Below are positions 8,240 through 16,720 of a stretch of 64,000 nt of DNA, piece after piece. The translations under genes were made by a program, and so were the position numbers. The DNA comes from Rhodobacteraceae bacterium EL53. GTDB lineage: Bacteria; Pseudomonadota; Alphaproteobacteria; Rhodobacterales; Rhodobacteraceae. The stretch is from assembly GCA_900313015.1 (NCBI GenBank), contig OMPR01000004.1:186001-250000 (forward strand). The letters run 5' to 3'. Every line of letters starts with the position of its first letter. The stretch's first letter is position 1. Below the pieces are notes generated by a model, which did not search any database, was not told the DNA's origin, and saw only the letters and a list, made by a program, of their open reading frames with translations.

Positions 8240-8701
8240 ATGAGTATCGAAGCAAAACTGGAAAGCCTTGGTGTGGCATTGCCGGATGGCCCTGCACCTG
8301 CTGCCAACTATGTACCGTATGTGCAGGTGGGCGATTTGGTCTATGTCTCTGGACAGATCTCTAAAGACGACAGTGGTTTGATCACTGGCACGGTTGGCGA
8401 CGATATGGATGTGGATGCGGGCGCGGCTGCCGCTAAGGTTTGTGCCATCAATTTGTTGTCGCAGGTCAAAGCAGCTTGTGGTGGCGATCTGGAGCGTTTG
8501 GTCAAGGTTGTGAAATTGGGCGGGTTTGTAAATTCGACCGCTGATTTCACTGCCCAGCCTCAGGTGATCAATGGCGCTTCTGATTTCCTGGTCGAAGCAC
8601 TGGGGAATGAGATCGGCAGCCACGCACGGTTTGCAGTCAGCGCGCCGTCGTTGCCGCTGGGTGTTGCTGTTGAAATCGACGGGATTTTTCAGATCAAATG
8701 A
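8240..8701 (+). CDS. RidA/YjgF/Rid-superfamily protein
   Basis: A 153-residue protein of the YjgF-like subgroup that is longer than canonical RidA. RidA proteins hydrolyse reactive enamine/imine intermediates from amino-acid enzymes; whether this subgroup keeps that reaction is not known to me. Visible motifs are VGDLVYVSGQIS near residue 35 and the C-terminal SHARFAVSAPSLPLGVAVEIDGIF, whose Arg matches the substrate-carboxylate-binding Arg of RidA. A GGGAGGG ribosome site precedes the ATG. Its stop overlaps the start of the following phosphodiesterase gene. Confidence 0.88.
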   Translation: MSIEAKLESLGVALPDGPAPAANYVPYVQVGDLVYVSGQISKDDSGLITGTVGDDMDVDAGAAAAKVCAINLLSQVKAACGGDLERLVKVVKLGGFVNSTADFTAQPQVINGASDFLVEALGNEIGSHARFAVSAPSLPLGVAVEIDGIFQIK

Positions 8702-9468
8702 TAGCTCAGCTGCCCTCGGTCTTTTTGGGTGCGCCGCTGGCGCATCGCGCTTTGCATGACGTCAAACGAGGGCGGCCTGAGAATAGCCGCGCGGCTATTC
8801 GCGCGGCGATCGCTGCCGGCTACGGTATCGAGATTGACCTGCAGTTGACTCGTGATGATCAGGCCATGGTGTTCCATGATTATGATATGAAACGGCTCAC
8901 CGGGCAGGCTGGACCGATCCGAGGTCTGGCGTCGGAACAGGCGCAAGCTGTGGCGCTGGCGGGGGGTGACGGCGAAGGTATTCCGACATTGCCCGAAATC
9001 TTGGAGCTGGTCGCGGGCCAAGTGCCCTTGTTGATTGAACTCAAGGACCAAGATGGGGCCATGGGCCCCAATGTCGGCCCCTTGGAGCGGGCAACCGCTG
9101 CGGCCTTGGTTGGGTATTCTGGCGCTGTTGCTGTGATGTCGTTCAATCCAAACAGCACCGCTTTGATGGCCGAGTTGGCTCCGAATATCGCGCGCGGTCT
9201 GGTGACCAGCGCGTATGACCCGGCCGAATGGCCCTTGTCGGCGGCCACGTGTGATCACCTGCGCGAAATCCCGGATTATGAACGCGCGGGGTGCAGTTTC
9301 ATCAGCCACGAAGCGCCAGATCTTGAGCGTCCGAGGGTTGCCGAGCTCAAAGCCCAAGGGGCTGCGATTCTGTGTTGGACGGTCTGTTCGCCCAAAGCAG
9401 AGGCAAAGGCGCGGAAAGTTGCCGCAAACGTGACGTTTGAACAGTATCTGGCCGCACATCCTGCTTGA
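8698..9468 (+). CDS. Glycerophosphodiester phosphodiesterase family protein
   Basis: A GDPD-family TIM barrel of 256 residues expected to cleave glycerophosphodiesters to glycerol-3-phosphate and an alcohol. The catalytic pattern is present: HRALHD near residue 16, PENS with its Glu, EIDLQLT with the metal-binding Glu-x-Asp, and the second His in MVFHDYD; a further conserved IELKD follows. It lacks a signal peptide and so appears cytoplasmic. Translationally coupled to the RidA-like gene by an ATGA overlap. A perfect small hairpin follows the stop. Confidence 0.88.
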   Translation: MIAQLPSVFLGAPLAHRALHDVKRGRPENSRAAIRAAIAAGYGIEIDLQLTRDDQAMVFHDYDMKRLTGQAGPIRGLASEQAQAVALAGGDGEGIPTLPEILELVAGQVPLLIELKDQDGAMGPNVGPLERATAAALVGYSGAVAVMSFNPNSTALMAELAPNIARGLVTSAYDPAEWPLSAATCDHLREIPDYERAGCSFISHEAPDLERPRVAELKAQGAAILCWTVCSPKAEAKARKVAANVTFEQYLAAHPA

Positions 9469-9470
9469 TC

Positions 9471-9489
9471 GTGTGGTGTTGCACCACAC
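9471..9489. other. Small perfect hairpin after the phosphodiesterase gene
   Basis: GTGTGGTG (9471-9478) and CACCACAC (9482-9489) form an 8-bp perfect stem with a TTG loop, two nucleotides after the stop of the phosphodiesterase gene and ahead of the FemAB-like gene. No T-tract follows, so it may stabilise the mRNA end or weakly attenuate rather than terminate. Confidence 0.4.
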
Positions 9490-9515
9490 ATAATCAATGA
9501 AGGCATGGGGTTAGT

Positions 9516-10703
9516 ATGGATCAGGCACAGATCGAAATTCAGGTTATCGGGTCTTTGGCACAGATTGCCGCCAAAGAATGGGACGCCTGTGCCTGCCCTG
9601 AGGCTGCAGATGGGGGCCGTCCGCTTGACCCGTTTACAACCCACCGCTTTCTGCTGGCTCTTGAACAAAGTGGATCAGTGGGACGTGGCACCGGATGGCA
9701 ACCGCAGTATCTGACCGCCTATCTGGACGGGATGCTGATCGGGATTGCGCCGATGTATGCCAAGTCAAACAGCCAGGGCGAATATATTTTCGACCATAAC
9801 TGGGCGCATGCCTATGAGCGAGCCGGGGGGCGCTATTATCCTAAATTGCAGGTTGCGGTGCCTTTTACGCCTGCGACGGGGCGGCGGTTTCTGGTCCGGC
9901 CAGGGTACGAAGGCATCGGCCAATCCGCGCTGGTCCAAGGGGCGGTGCAGCTGGCGGCGGACAATCAGGTGTCTTCGCTGCACATCACTTTCTGCACCGA
10001 AGAAGAGGCCAATATTGGTATACAGATGGGGTTGATGCCCCGGACGACGCAACAATTTCATTGGCTGAACGATGGCTATGCGGATTTTGATGGATTTTTG
10101 GGGGCTTTGTCGTCCCGCAAGCGCAAGAATATCCGCAAGGAACGGGCGCAGGCCAACGCCTTTGGTGGCACAGTCGAGAGCTTTAGCGGGGACACCCTGA
10201 AGCCAGAGCATTGGGATGCCTTTTGGACGTTTTATCAGGATACAGGCGCACGAAAATGGGGGTCACCCTATCTGACGCGCGCGTTTTTTGACATCGCACA
10301 CGAAGTCATGGCTGACGACATGGTGATGATGCTGGCTGAACGAGATGGGCAATATGTGGCGGGGGCGTTGAACTTTGTTGGTCGCGAAACCCTGTTTGGC
10401 CGATATTGGGGCTGTATTGAGCATCATCCGTACCTGCATTTCGAATTGTGCTACTATCGGGCGATTGATCTGGCGATCGCAGAGGGTTTACAGCGAGTCG
10501 AAGCTGGCGCGCAGGGTGAGCATAAATTGGCCCGGGGCTATCTGCCGACCCAGACGCACAGTTTGCATTGGGTCGGGGATTCGGGGTTTGCCGATGCCAT
10601 CGACAGGTATTTGCAGGCCGAGCGTGAGGCGGTCGATCAGGAGATAGAGCTATTGACGGACTATGGTCCGTTCAAGCGGGCCCAAGTGGAGGAACAGCAA
10701 TGA
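9516..10703 (+). CDS. FemAB-like / GNAT-fold protein (DUF482, peptidogalycan family)
   Basis: A 395-residue protein matching the PF04339 (DUF482) pattern: the N-terminal AAKEWDACA...[16 protein letters not shown] block, the central [15 protein letters not shown]-like region (here [19 protein letters not shown]) and [12 protein letters not shown]. The family has two FemAB/GNAT-like folds and is suspected to transfer an acyl or aminoacyl group, but its substrate is not established. It ends in an ATGA overlap with the pterin dehydratase gene, so the two are co-translated. Family assignment is good, function uncertain. Confidence 0.85.
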   Translation: MDQAQIEIQVIGSLAQIAAKEWDACACPEAADGGRPLDPFTTHRFLLALEQSGSVGRGTGWQPQYLTAYLDGMLIGIAPMYAKSNSQGEYIFDHNWAHAYERAGGRYYPKLQVAVPFTPATGRRFLVRPGYEGIGQSALVQGAVQLAADNQVSSLHITFCTEEEANIGIQMGLMPRTTQQFHWLNDGYADFDGFLGALSSRKRKNIRKERAQANAFGGTVESFSGDTLKPEHWDAFWTFYQDTGARKWGSPYLTRAFFDIAHEVMADDMVMMLAERDGQYVAGALNFVGRETLFGRYWGCIEHHPYLHFELCYYRAIDLAIAEGLQRVEAGAQGEHKLARGYLPTQTHSLHWVGDSGFADAIDRYLQAEREAVDQEIELLTDYGPFKRAQVEEQQ

Positions 10704-10993
10704 CGGAAAGATTATCCGACGAAACCCGGGGCCCTTTGCTGGACCCGCTGTTCAAATGTGGCTGGCAGATGATCGAAGGTCGCGATGCGATTACCAAGAC
10801 CTTTGTCTTTGAGAATTTTGTTGACGCTTTTGGTTGGATGACCCGCGTGGCGATCTGGGCCGAGAAATGGAACCACCACCCGGAATGGTCGAACGTCTAC
10901 AAAACGGTCACCGTGGTGCTGACTACGCACGAAGTGGATGGGTTGAGTGCGCTGGATGCTAAGTTGGCCCGCAAGATGGAAGCCATGGTTTAG
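10700..10993 (+). CDS. phhB: 4a-hydroxytetrahydrobiopterin dehydratase (PCD/DCoH)
   Basis: Dehydrates 4a-hydroxytetrahydropterin, recycling the cofactor of aromatic amino-acid hydroxylases; in bacteria lacking such hydroxylases it is also linked to pterin/molybdopterin metabolism. The 97-residue length is typical. The active-site signature [16 protein letters not shown] carries the two adjacent His and the later Trp/Tyr, and is followed by the conserved [12 protein letters not shown]. No phenylalanine hydroxylase is in the window. Starts within the stop of the FemAB-like gene. Confidence 0.93.
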   Translation: MTERLSDETRGPLLDPLFKCGWQMIEGRDAITKTFVFENFVDAFGWMTRVAIWAEKWNHHPEWSNVYKTVTVVLTTHEVDGLSALDAKLARKMEAMV

Positions 10994-11148
10994 CGTTCTG
11001 ATTCGCCTGAAATGACCTCCAAAGGGCCGAAATCTGCCATCCTAACCGGTGTTTAGGGAAAATGTTGCCCAACCGCGCAGAAGCGGTTGAGCAGGGCAGG
11101 GTTCACCCTGTGTCTTGGGTTAGATCGGCGACATTGCAGCCCCCCAAA

Positions 11149-11634
11149 TCAAATGACGTCGAGCAATCCTTCGCCTGCAGTCAGCTCACACGTGCCGGGC
11201 TGCGTCTCCATGTTCAAGGCCACAACCTTACCATCTTCGACCAACATTGCGTAGCGCAGCGAGCGGGCGATCAGCCCCGCAGGGGGCGCATCAAAGCGCA
11301 TGCCTATTGCATCGGTAAATGTGCATTCGGCGTCTGCTATCATGGATAATCCGGCCTCAGAGGCACCTGTGACCTTGCCCCATTCTGCCATAACAAAGGG
11401 GTCATTGACCGACAGGCAGATGATCTCTTGGACGCCTTTTTCAGTGAACTGGTCCTTGGTGCGAATGAAGCTGGGAACGTGGGCCGAATGGCAGGTCGGC
11501 GTGAAAGCGCCGGGAACAGCAAAGATCACAACTTTGCGGCCAGCGGTCTTATCCGAAATCGACACCTGTTCAGGGCCATTGGGTCCCATTTGGGTCAAAG
11601 TCGCCTCAGGCAGGTGCTCACCAATCGAAATCAT
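11149..11634 (-). CDS. Peroxiredoxin (Prx5/redoxin type)
   Basis: A 161-residue thiol peroxidase that reduces H2O2 and organic hydroperoxides. The peroxidatic cysteine is Cys48 in PGAFTPTCHSAHVPSF, the Prx5-type motif; additional cysteines near ICLSVND, DAECTF and PGTCEL could act in resolution. The start at MISIGEHLP lies behind GAGGAT; an in-frame upstream extension of 51 codons overlaps the divergent flavoprotein gene and has no homology to the family. Divergent from the FAD-dependent reductase, with about 100 bp between starts. Confidence 0.92.
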   Translation of the reverse strand: MISIGEHLPEATLTQMGPNGPEQVSISDKTAGRKVVIFAVPGAFTPTCHSAHVPSFIRTKDQFTEKGVQEIICLSVNDPFVMAEWGKVTGASEAGLSMIADAECTFTDAIGMRFDAPPAGLIARSLRYAMLVEDGKVVALNMETQPGTCELTAGEGLLDVI

Positions 11635-11732
11635 CTGAAATATCCTCACGTTTTTTTTGCGGTTTCGTTTCATGCCGCATATAGCTGAGCGGAACCCAGA
11701 GACCACAAAAATTCCTGTGAGGCAGAATACCC

Positions 11733-12944
11733 ATGAGCCATGTTGTTGTAATTGGAGCAGGTCAGGCCGGATCCTCTTTGGTCGCAAAATTGCGCAAGGA
11801 TGGATTTGACGGTGAGATTACCCTGATCGGAGCCGAGCCGGTTCTGCCGTATCAGCGTCCGCCGCTCAGCAAAGCTTATCTGTTGGGTGATATGGAGTTG
11901 GAGCGGCTATTTCTGCGCCCAGCCAGTTTCTATGAGGATCAGAACATCACCGTGAAGTTAGGCCAGCGGGTGACTGCGATTGATGCCGTAGCCAAGACGG
12001 TTACGGTCGGCGATGAGGTGATTTCCTATGATCACATGGTGCTGACCACCGGATCAGACCCACGCCGGTTGCCTGCCAAGATCGGTGGCGATTTGAAGAA
12101 CGTCTTTTTGGTCCGGGATCTGGCGGATGCGGATGCAATGTCGCCAGAGTTCAAAGACGGCGCGCGAGCCTTGATCATTGGCGGCGGGTACATCGGGCTA
12201 GAGGCAGCGGCGGTCTGTGCCAAACGCGGCGTTCAAGTGACTTTGGTTGAGATGGCTGGTCGTATTCTCCAACGTGTCGCGGCGACGGAAACCAGCGACT
12301 ATTTCCGGGATTTGCACACCAGTCATGGCGCGGACATTCGCGAAGGCGTTGGCCTGGATCACCTGGTCGGCACGGACGGCAAAGTGACCGGGGCCGTATT
12401 GACCGATGGAAGTGAGATTGAGATTGATTTCGCCGTTGTTGGGGTTGGCATTGCACCTTCGGTTGAGTTGGCCGAAATGGCTGGGGTGACTTTGGAAAAT
12501 GGTATCAAGACCGACGCGCACGGCCGGACCTCGGACGCTGTGATTTGGGCGGCGGGGGATTGTGCGTCATTCCCGTACAAAGGCGGCCGTATTCGTCTGG
12601 AAAGCGTACCCAACGCGATCGATCAGGCCGAAATCGTGGCCCAAAATATCATGGGTGCAGACAAGGATTATGTTGCGACACCTTGGTTCTGGTCGGATCA
12701 GTATGATGTGAAACTGCAAATTGCGGGTCTGAACACAGGGTTCGATAACGTTGTCACCCGCAAGGGCGAGGGGCTGACCAACTCTTTCTGGTATTACAAA
12801 GGCGATCAGCTTTTGGCGGTGGATGCGATGAATGATCCGCGCGCCTATATGATCGGCAAGCGCTTGATTGATGCGGGTAAGACCGCTGATCGCGCTATTG
12901 TGGCCGATTCCGAAGCTGACCTGAAACCGCTTTTGAAAGCGTGA
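11733..12944 (+). CDS. FAD-dependent NAD(P)H:ferredoxin/rubredoxin reductase-like flavoprotein
   Basis: A 403-residue pyridine nucleotide-disulfide oxidoreductase of the type that feeds electrons to a small ferredoxin or rubredoxin. It has the FAD-binding VVVIGAGQAGSSLVAKLR at the N-terminus, PYQRPPLSKAYL characteristic of the ferredoxin-reductase branch, ALIIGGGYIGLEAAA for NAD(P)H binding (about residues 147-161), and the second FAD motif VIWAAGDCA near 270. No redox cysteine pair is seen. The electron acceptor is not encoded nearby. Its stop overlaps the GTG start of rsmD. Confidence 0.9.
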   Translation: MSHVVVIGAGQAGSSLVAKLRKDGFDGEITLIGAEPVLPYQRPPLSKAYLLGDMELERLFLRPASFYEDQNITVKLGQRVTAIDAVAKTVTVGDEVISYDHMVLTTGSDPRRLPAKIGGDLKNVFLVRDLADADAMSPEFKDGARALIIGGGYIGLEAAAVCAKRGVQVTLVEMAGRILQRVAATETSDYFRDLHTSHGADIREGVGLDHLVGTDGKVTGAVLTDGSEIEIDFAVVGVGIAPSVELAEMAGVTLENGIKTDAHGRTSDAVIWAAGDCASFPYKGGRIRLESVPNAIDQAEIVAQNIMGADKDYVATPWFWSDQYDVKLQIAGLNTGFDNVVTRKGEGLTNSFWYYKGDQLLAVDAMNDPRAYMIGKRLIDAGKTADRAIVADSEADLKPLLKA

Positions 12945-13501
12945 GGATCATAGCCGGAGATTTCCGGGGCCGTGCGTTGGCCTCGGTTGGAAAAGGGGAT
13001 GTGGGCGCACATTTGCGCCCCACCACTGATCGTGTGCGCGAAAGCTTGTTTAATGTGCTGACCCACACGGGAGCCATACCCGGGGCGCGTGTGCTGGACC
13101 TATTTGCAGGCACCGGGGCGCTGGGGCTAGAGGCTCTGTCGCGTGGGGCCGAACACGTGACCTTTGTGGATGATGGGCGCGTGGCGCAGGGATTGATCCG
13201 CAAGAATATAGACATAACTCGAAGCAAAGAGCAGACAGAGCTGGCACGGCGCGATGCCACGCGTTTGGGGCCCAATCCAGACGCACCTTATGATCTGGTG
13301 TTTTTGGACCCGCCGTATGGCAAAAGCATGGGCCAAAAGGCGTTGGCCTTGGCTGTAGAAGGCGGATGGATCGCGGATGATGCGCTGATCGTCTGGGAAG
13401 AAAGCCAGCCGATGGCCGCGCCGGATGGGTTCTCGTTGCAAGACACGCGCAGATACGGTGACACGCATATCGCATTGATGTGGCGGGATGTTTCGGACTG
13501 A
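12941..13501 (+). CDS. rsmD: 16S rRNA (guanine(966)-N(2))-methyltransferase RsmD
   Basis: Methylates G966 of 16S rRNA on the assembled 30S subunit using S-adenosylmethionine. The 186-residue length is typical. Motifs: MRIIAGDFRGR at the N-terminus, RPTTDRVRESLFNVL, the SAM-binding LDLFAGTGALGLEALSRGA, and the catalytic FLDPPYG. Starts with GTG overlapping the last codons of the flavoprotein gene (GTGA), suggesting coupling. Confidence 0.95.
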   Translation: MRIIAGDFRGRALASVGKGDVGAHLRPTTDRVRESLFNVLTHTGAIPGARVLDLFAGTGALGLEALSRGAEHVTFVDDGRVAQGLIRKNIDITRSKEQTELARRDATRLGPNPDAPYDLVFLDPPYGKSMGQKALALAVEGGWIADDALIVWEESQPMAAPDGFSLQDTRRYGDTHIALMWRDVSD

Positions 13502-13590
13502 AACACGTCTGGCAGGAATGCGCCGAGTGGAAGTTTGGCAGATTTTGCAAGGCGACTTAGACAGGGGACAGACCTGTAAGGACGGCATTG

Positions 13591-14226
13591 ATGCATGATT
13601 TGGTGATTTTCGATTGTGACGGCGTATTGGTCGACAGCGAAGTGGTGTCGAACCAAGTTTTGGCGGGCAATTTGGCCGGCTACGGCGTGTCGCTGACTCT
13701 GTCTGAATGCATGGCACATTTTGTCGGCGGGACAATGCGGGGCGTGATGCAAAAGGCGCAAAGCATGGGGGCGGATCTCCCAGAAAACTGGATCGATGAG
13801 ATCTATGCCGAAACCTATGCAGGCTTGCGCGCCGGGGTGCCGCTGGTGGCTGGTATTTCGACCCTATTGGGATATCTAGACGAACAGGGCATTTCCTGCT
13901 GTGTGGCGTCAAACGGTAGCGAAGATAAGATGCTGATCACGCTTGGCCAGAACGGACTTTGGGATCGATTTCAGGGGCGCATGTTTTCGGCGCATTCCCT
14001 TGGTGTTGGAAAACCAGAGCCGGATTTGTTCTTGGCTGCAGCTAAACAGTTCGGGGCGTCAAACCCGGTCGTTATCGAAGACAGTCCCAGCGGCGTAACC
14101 GCTGCGATCCGGGCCGAGATGCGTTGTTTGGGATATGCGGAACATTCGGATGGGGCTAATTTACGCGCGCTTGGGGCCGAAGTGTTTCACGATATGGCCG
14201 ATGTCCCGGCTTTGCTGGCGCAATAA
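13591..14226 (+). CDS. HAD-superfamily hydrolase (phosphatase/phosphoglucomutase-like)
   Basis: A 211-residue haloacid-dehalogenase phosphatase. The nucleophile motif is FDCDGVLVDSE (Asp9, Asp11), motif II is VASNGSEDK, and the acidic motif is VVIEDSPSGVTAA with a helical cap between. The pattern resembles phosphoglycolate phosphatase and beta-phosphoglucomutase relatives, so the substrate is a small phosphate ester that cannot be named. The ATG was chosen with AAGGA 8 nt upstream; a TTG one codon earlier is less likely. Confidence 0.88.
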   Translation: MHDLVIFDCDGVLVDSEVVSNQVLAGNLAGYGVSLTLSECMAHFVGGTMRGVMQKAQSMGADLPENWIDEIYAETYAGLRAGVPLVAGISTLLGYLDEQGISCCVASNGSEDKMLITLGQNGLWDRFQGRMFSAHSLGVGKPEPDLFLAAAKQFGASNPVVIEDSPSGVTAAIRAEMRCLGYAEHSDGANLRALGAEVFHDMADVPALLAQ

Positions 14227-14240
14227 CCGGGACCGTCTGA

Positions 14241-15068
14241 TTAGCTTGTGTAGGTCGGGTGGAAGGTGCCAGCGGGTGAGAGAGTAAAGATCTCAACCCC
14301 GGTGGCGGTCACACCGACGGAGTGTTCAAACTGTGCTGACAGGGATTTGTCGCGTGTGACGGCGGTCCAGTCATCGGCCAAAGTCTTGGTTTCCGGGCGG
14401 CCCAGATTCACCATCGGTTCGATGGTAAAGAACATGCCTTCTTCAAGAACTGCGCCAGTACCGGGGCGGCCATAGTGCAGCACGTTTGGCGGCGCGTGGA
14501 AAACCTGCCCCAGGCCGTGCCCACAGAAATCGCGCACGACGCTCATGCGGTGGGCTTCGACAAAAGACTGTATCGCGTGGCCAATGTCACCGAACGTGTT
14601 GCCCGGTTTGACCATTTCGATCCCCTTCATCAGCGAATCATGGGTGATTTGAATAAGCCGTTCTGCCTTGCGGGGTAGTTTCCCGGCCACAAACATTCGG
14701 CTTGTGTCGCCAAACCAACCATCAACGATCACGGTGACATCAATGTTCAGGATGTCGCCATCCTTGAGCTTTTTATCACCGGGAATGCCGTGGCAAACCA
14801 CGTGATTGACCGAGATACAGCTGGCGTGCTGGTAGCCTTTGTAGCCGATCGTTGCCGAGGTAGCGTTTGCATCTTCAACCATTTGCGTGATGATCTTGTC
14901 GATCTCGCTTGTGGCTTGGCCGGGGAACACATGCGCCCCGATGTCATCCAGAATACGCGCAGCAAGGGTGCCCGCGACTTTCATGCCGGCAAAATCGGAC
15001 GGTTCGTAAATACGGATGCCGTCCTTTGTGACACGGCCGCGTAGGTCTTTCTTCAACGGAGTCTCCAT
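14241..15068 (-). CDS. map: Methionine aminopeptidase, type I
   Basis: Removes the initiator methionine from nascent proteins. The 275-residue protein carries the five metal ligands of the family: two Asp in NIDVTVIVDGWFGDTSR, His in FCGHGLGQVFH, Glu in FFTIEPM, and Glu in QFEHSVGVT. The catalytic His lies in NHVVCHGIPG. Stand-alone on the minus strand, convergent with the HAD gene and separated from sfsA upstream by about 70 nt. Confidence 0.96.
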   Translation of the reverse strand: METPLKKDLRGRVTKDGIRIYEPSDFAGMKVAGTLAARILDDIGAHVFPGQATSEIDKIITQMVEDANATSATIGYKGYQHASCISVNHVVCHGIPGDKKLKDGDILNIDVTVIVDGWFGDTSRMFVAGKLPRKAERLIQITHDSLMKGIEMVKPGNTFGDIGHAIQSFVEAHRMSVVRDFCGHGLGQVFHAPPNVLHYGRPGTGAVLEEGMFFTIEPMVNLGRPETKTLADDWTAVTRDKSLSAQFEHSVGVTATGVEIFTLSPAGTFHPTYTS

Positions 15069-15137
15069 CGTTTCAGCGCTTAGCTCTCTTTACGCTGCTT
15101 GTGCAGAAAGAGCTAGAGGGGGGACGACAGCTGACCT

Positions 15138-15830
15138 TTACAGAGATTTCCCCACTGCGACGCCGTTTGGGGTGATCAAGGTGTCATAGATTAGCCGTTC
15201 AACACCCCTCGCGTTGGCAGCTTGATATGCAGCGGCATAGGCAGGATCGATATCGTCAGCCAATTCGAAACGGGTGCAATCGGTGCGCTGCACGAGATAG
15301 AGCATGATGGCGCGGTGGCCTTGATCTACCATGTTCGCAAGTTCCCCCAGATGTTTGGTGCCTCGGGCTGTGACGCTGTCTGGGAATTCGGCCAGACCGG
15401 TTTGGCGCGACAGGGTCACGCTTTTGACTTCGACATAGGCATCCGGCAGGCCGGGTTCGCTGAGCAGGAAATCAATCCGGCTCTTTTCACCGTATTTGAC
15501 CTCGGGGCGGACGGTTTTATAAGCTGCGAGCTGGGGGATTTCGCCAGCTTCAAGTGAAGCGCGCAGGGCTCTGTTGGGAACCGAGGTATCCACCCCCGTG
15601 AAATGGCCGTTTTCATGATCCACAAGGCGCCAACCGAATTTCAGCCTTTTCTTTGGGTCATCATTTGGTTCCAGCCAGATTTTCATACCCGGTTCCGCCA
15701 GCCCCATCATCGAGCCGGGGTTGGCGCAATGAGCTGTCACTTCGCGGCCATCTTCTAATGTGCAATCTGCCAGAAAGCGTTTGTAACGGCGGATCAGGCG
15801 AGCTGGGATGAGAGGGGTGGGAAACTGCAT
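15138..15830 (-). CDS. sfsA: SfsA family protein (sugar fermentation stimulation protein homologue)
   Basis: A 230-residue SfsA homologue. In E. coli SfsA was linked to maltose metabolism and binds DNA; its fold includes a nuclease-like core. Family motifs visible: RRYKRFLADC near residue 14, HCANPGSM, SRIDFLL and VEVKSVTL, the last two placing acidic and Lys residues like a PD-(D/E)XK core. The ATG behind AGGAAAGT was chosen; the upstream extension of 16 codons overlaps the SDR gene. Function in this organism is not certain. Confidence 0.92.
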   Translation of the reverse strand: MQFPTPLIPARLIRRYKRFLADCTLEDGREVTAHCANPGSMMGLAEPGMKIWLEPNDDPKKRLKFGWRLVDHENGHFTGVDTSVPNRALRASLEAGEIPQLAAYKTVRPEVKYGEKSRIDFLLSEPGLPDAYVEVKSVTLSRQTGLAEFPDSVTARGTKHLGELANMVDQGHRAIMLYLVQRTDCTRFELADDIDPAYAAAYQAANARGVERLIYDTLITPNGVAVGKSL

Positions 15831-15870
15831 ACTTTCCTGCCTATCGCACCCCCGCCCATTGGAAAAGAGG

Positions 15871-16626
15871 TTAGACAACCCCGGCCATCACCCCGCCATC
15901 GACATCCCAGACCGCACCCGTGACCCAGGATGTTTGATCTGACAACAGATGGACCACTGTATGAGCTACGTCATCGGCCTGCCCGACGCGCCCGATTGGG
16001 TGAAAGGCATCAAAGCCTGCTGTCAGAGTCTGTTCAATTTTAGTCGGGGCAATGAATGCGCCATAGATTGGCGTGACAACAACAGCAGGAGATACGGCGT
16101 TAACGCGGATATTATGCGCGGCAAGTTCCATCGAGAGATGTTGTGTTAAAGAGTGTAGTCCCGCCTTAGCCATTGAATATGCGGATGATGGGGTCGCCTT
16201 GATAGCCTGTTTCGCCCACATAGAGCCGATATTGACGATCGCCCCGCCGCCGTATTTCACCATATTTTGCGCAACGGCTTGAGTGGCAAAAAAGGTCGCG
16301 CGGTTCAGATCCATGTAGCTGTCATAGTTCGCGCCGTCATGCTCAAGAAAAGGTTTGGGCGCAAAGGTACCTGCTGCATTCACCAATCGGGAGATATGGC
16401 GCGGGGTTGAGTGGAGTGTTTCGAGGAAGGCGTTTGTTTCTGTCGCATCCCGCAGATTGACCTGAAGCGTCTCAACCGCATCGCCCAGTTCAGTTTTGGC
16501 AGCTGATAACTTTTCCGAAGATGACCCAACAAGTGTCAGATGCTCGCCCTTGGCGGCGACTAAACGTGCGGTGGCAAGGCCCATACCGCTGGTGCCCCCT
16601 ATGATGAGTGTGGTTTGTGTGGTCAT
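15871..16626 (-). CDS. Short-chain dehydrogenase/reductase (SDR)
   Basis: A 251-residue classical SDR. Cofactor motif GGTSGMGLATA, NAAGT, the active-site Ser in NIGSMW, and Tyr-x-x-x-Lys in YSMAKAG are all present, plus DVDGGVMAG at the C-terminus. The reaction is reduction of a carbonyl or oxidation of an alcohol with NAD(P)H; substrate unknown. It is transcribed divergently from a TetR-family regulator and one regulator-type operator lies 8 bp before its ATG, so it is the likely target of that regulator. Confidence 0.9.
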   Translation of the reverse strand: MTTQTTLIIGGTSGMGLATARLVAAKGEHLTLVGSSSEKLSAAKTELGDAVETLQVNLRDATETNAFLETLHSTPRHISRLVNAAGTFAPKPFLEHDGANYDSYMDLNRATFFATQAVAQNMVKYGGGAIVNIGSMWAKQAIKATPSSAYSMAKAGLHSLTQHLSMELAAHNIRVNAVSPAVVVTPIYGAFIAPTKIEQTLTAGFDAFHPIGRVGQADDVAHTVVHLLSDQTSWVTGAVWDVDGGVMAGVV

Positions 16627-16633
16627 GAAGTTA

Positions 16634-16655
16634 CTACCTATCTATCGATAGGTAG
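16634..16655. promoter_or_regulatory. Operator 1 of the SDR/TetR divergent pair
   Basis: Nine-bp perfect inverted repeat, CTACCTATC (16634-16642) and GATAGGTAG (16647-16655), with spacer TATC. It sits 8 bp upstream of the SDR start codon, just downstream of a minus-strand promoter formed by TTGAAA (16680-16685) and AATATA (16658-16663, 16-bp spacing). Binding of the neighbouring TetR protein here would block SDR expression. Confidence 0.7.
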
Positions 16656-16667
16656 ATATATTGGGAA

Positions 16668-16706
16668 TTGACGCCTTTGTTTCAACCCCTATCTATAGGT
16701 AGGTAG
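16668..16706 (+). promoter_or_regulatory. TetR gene promoter with operator 2
   Basis: A TTGACG box (16668-16673) and TATCTA box (16690-16695), 16 bp apart, point toward the tetR-type gene. A second copy of the operator (16685-16706; 17 of 22 positions identical to operator 1) overlaps the -10 box, indicating autorepression. The centre-to-centre distance between operators is 51 bp. Confidence 0.6.
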
Positions 16707-16720
16707 AAAAAGGGGGATCT

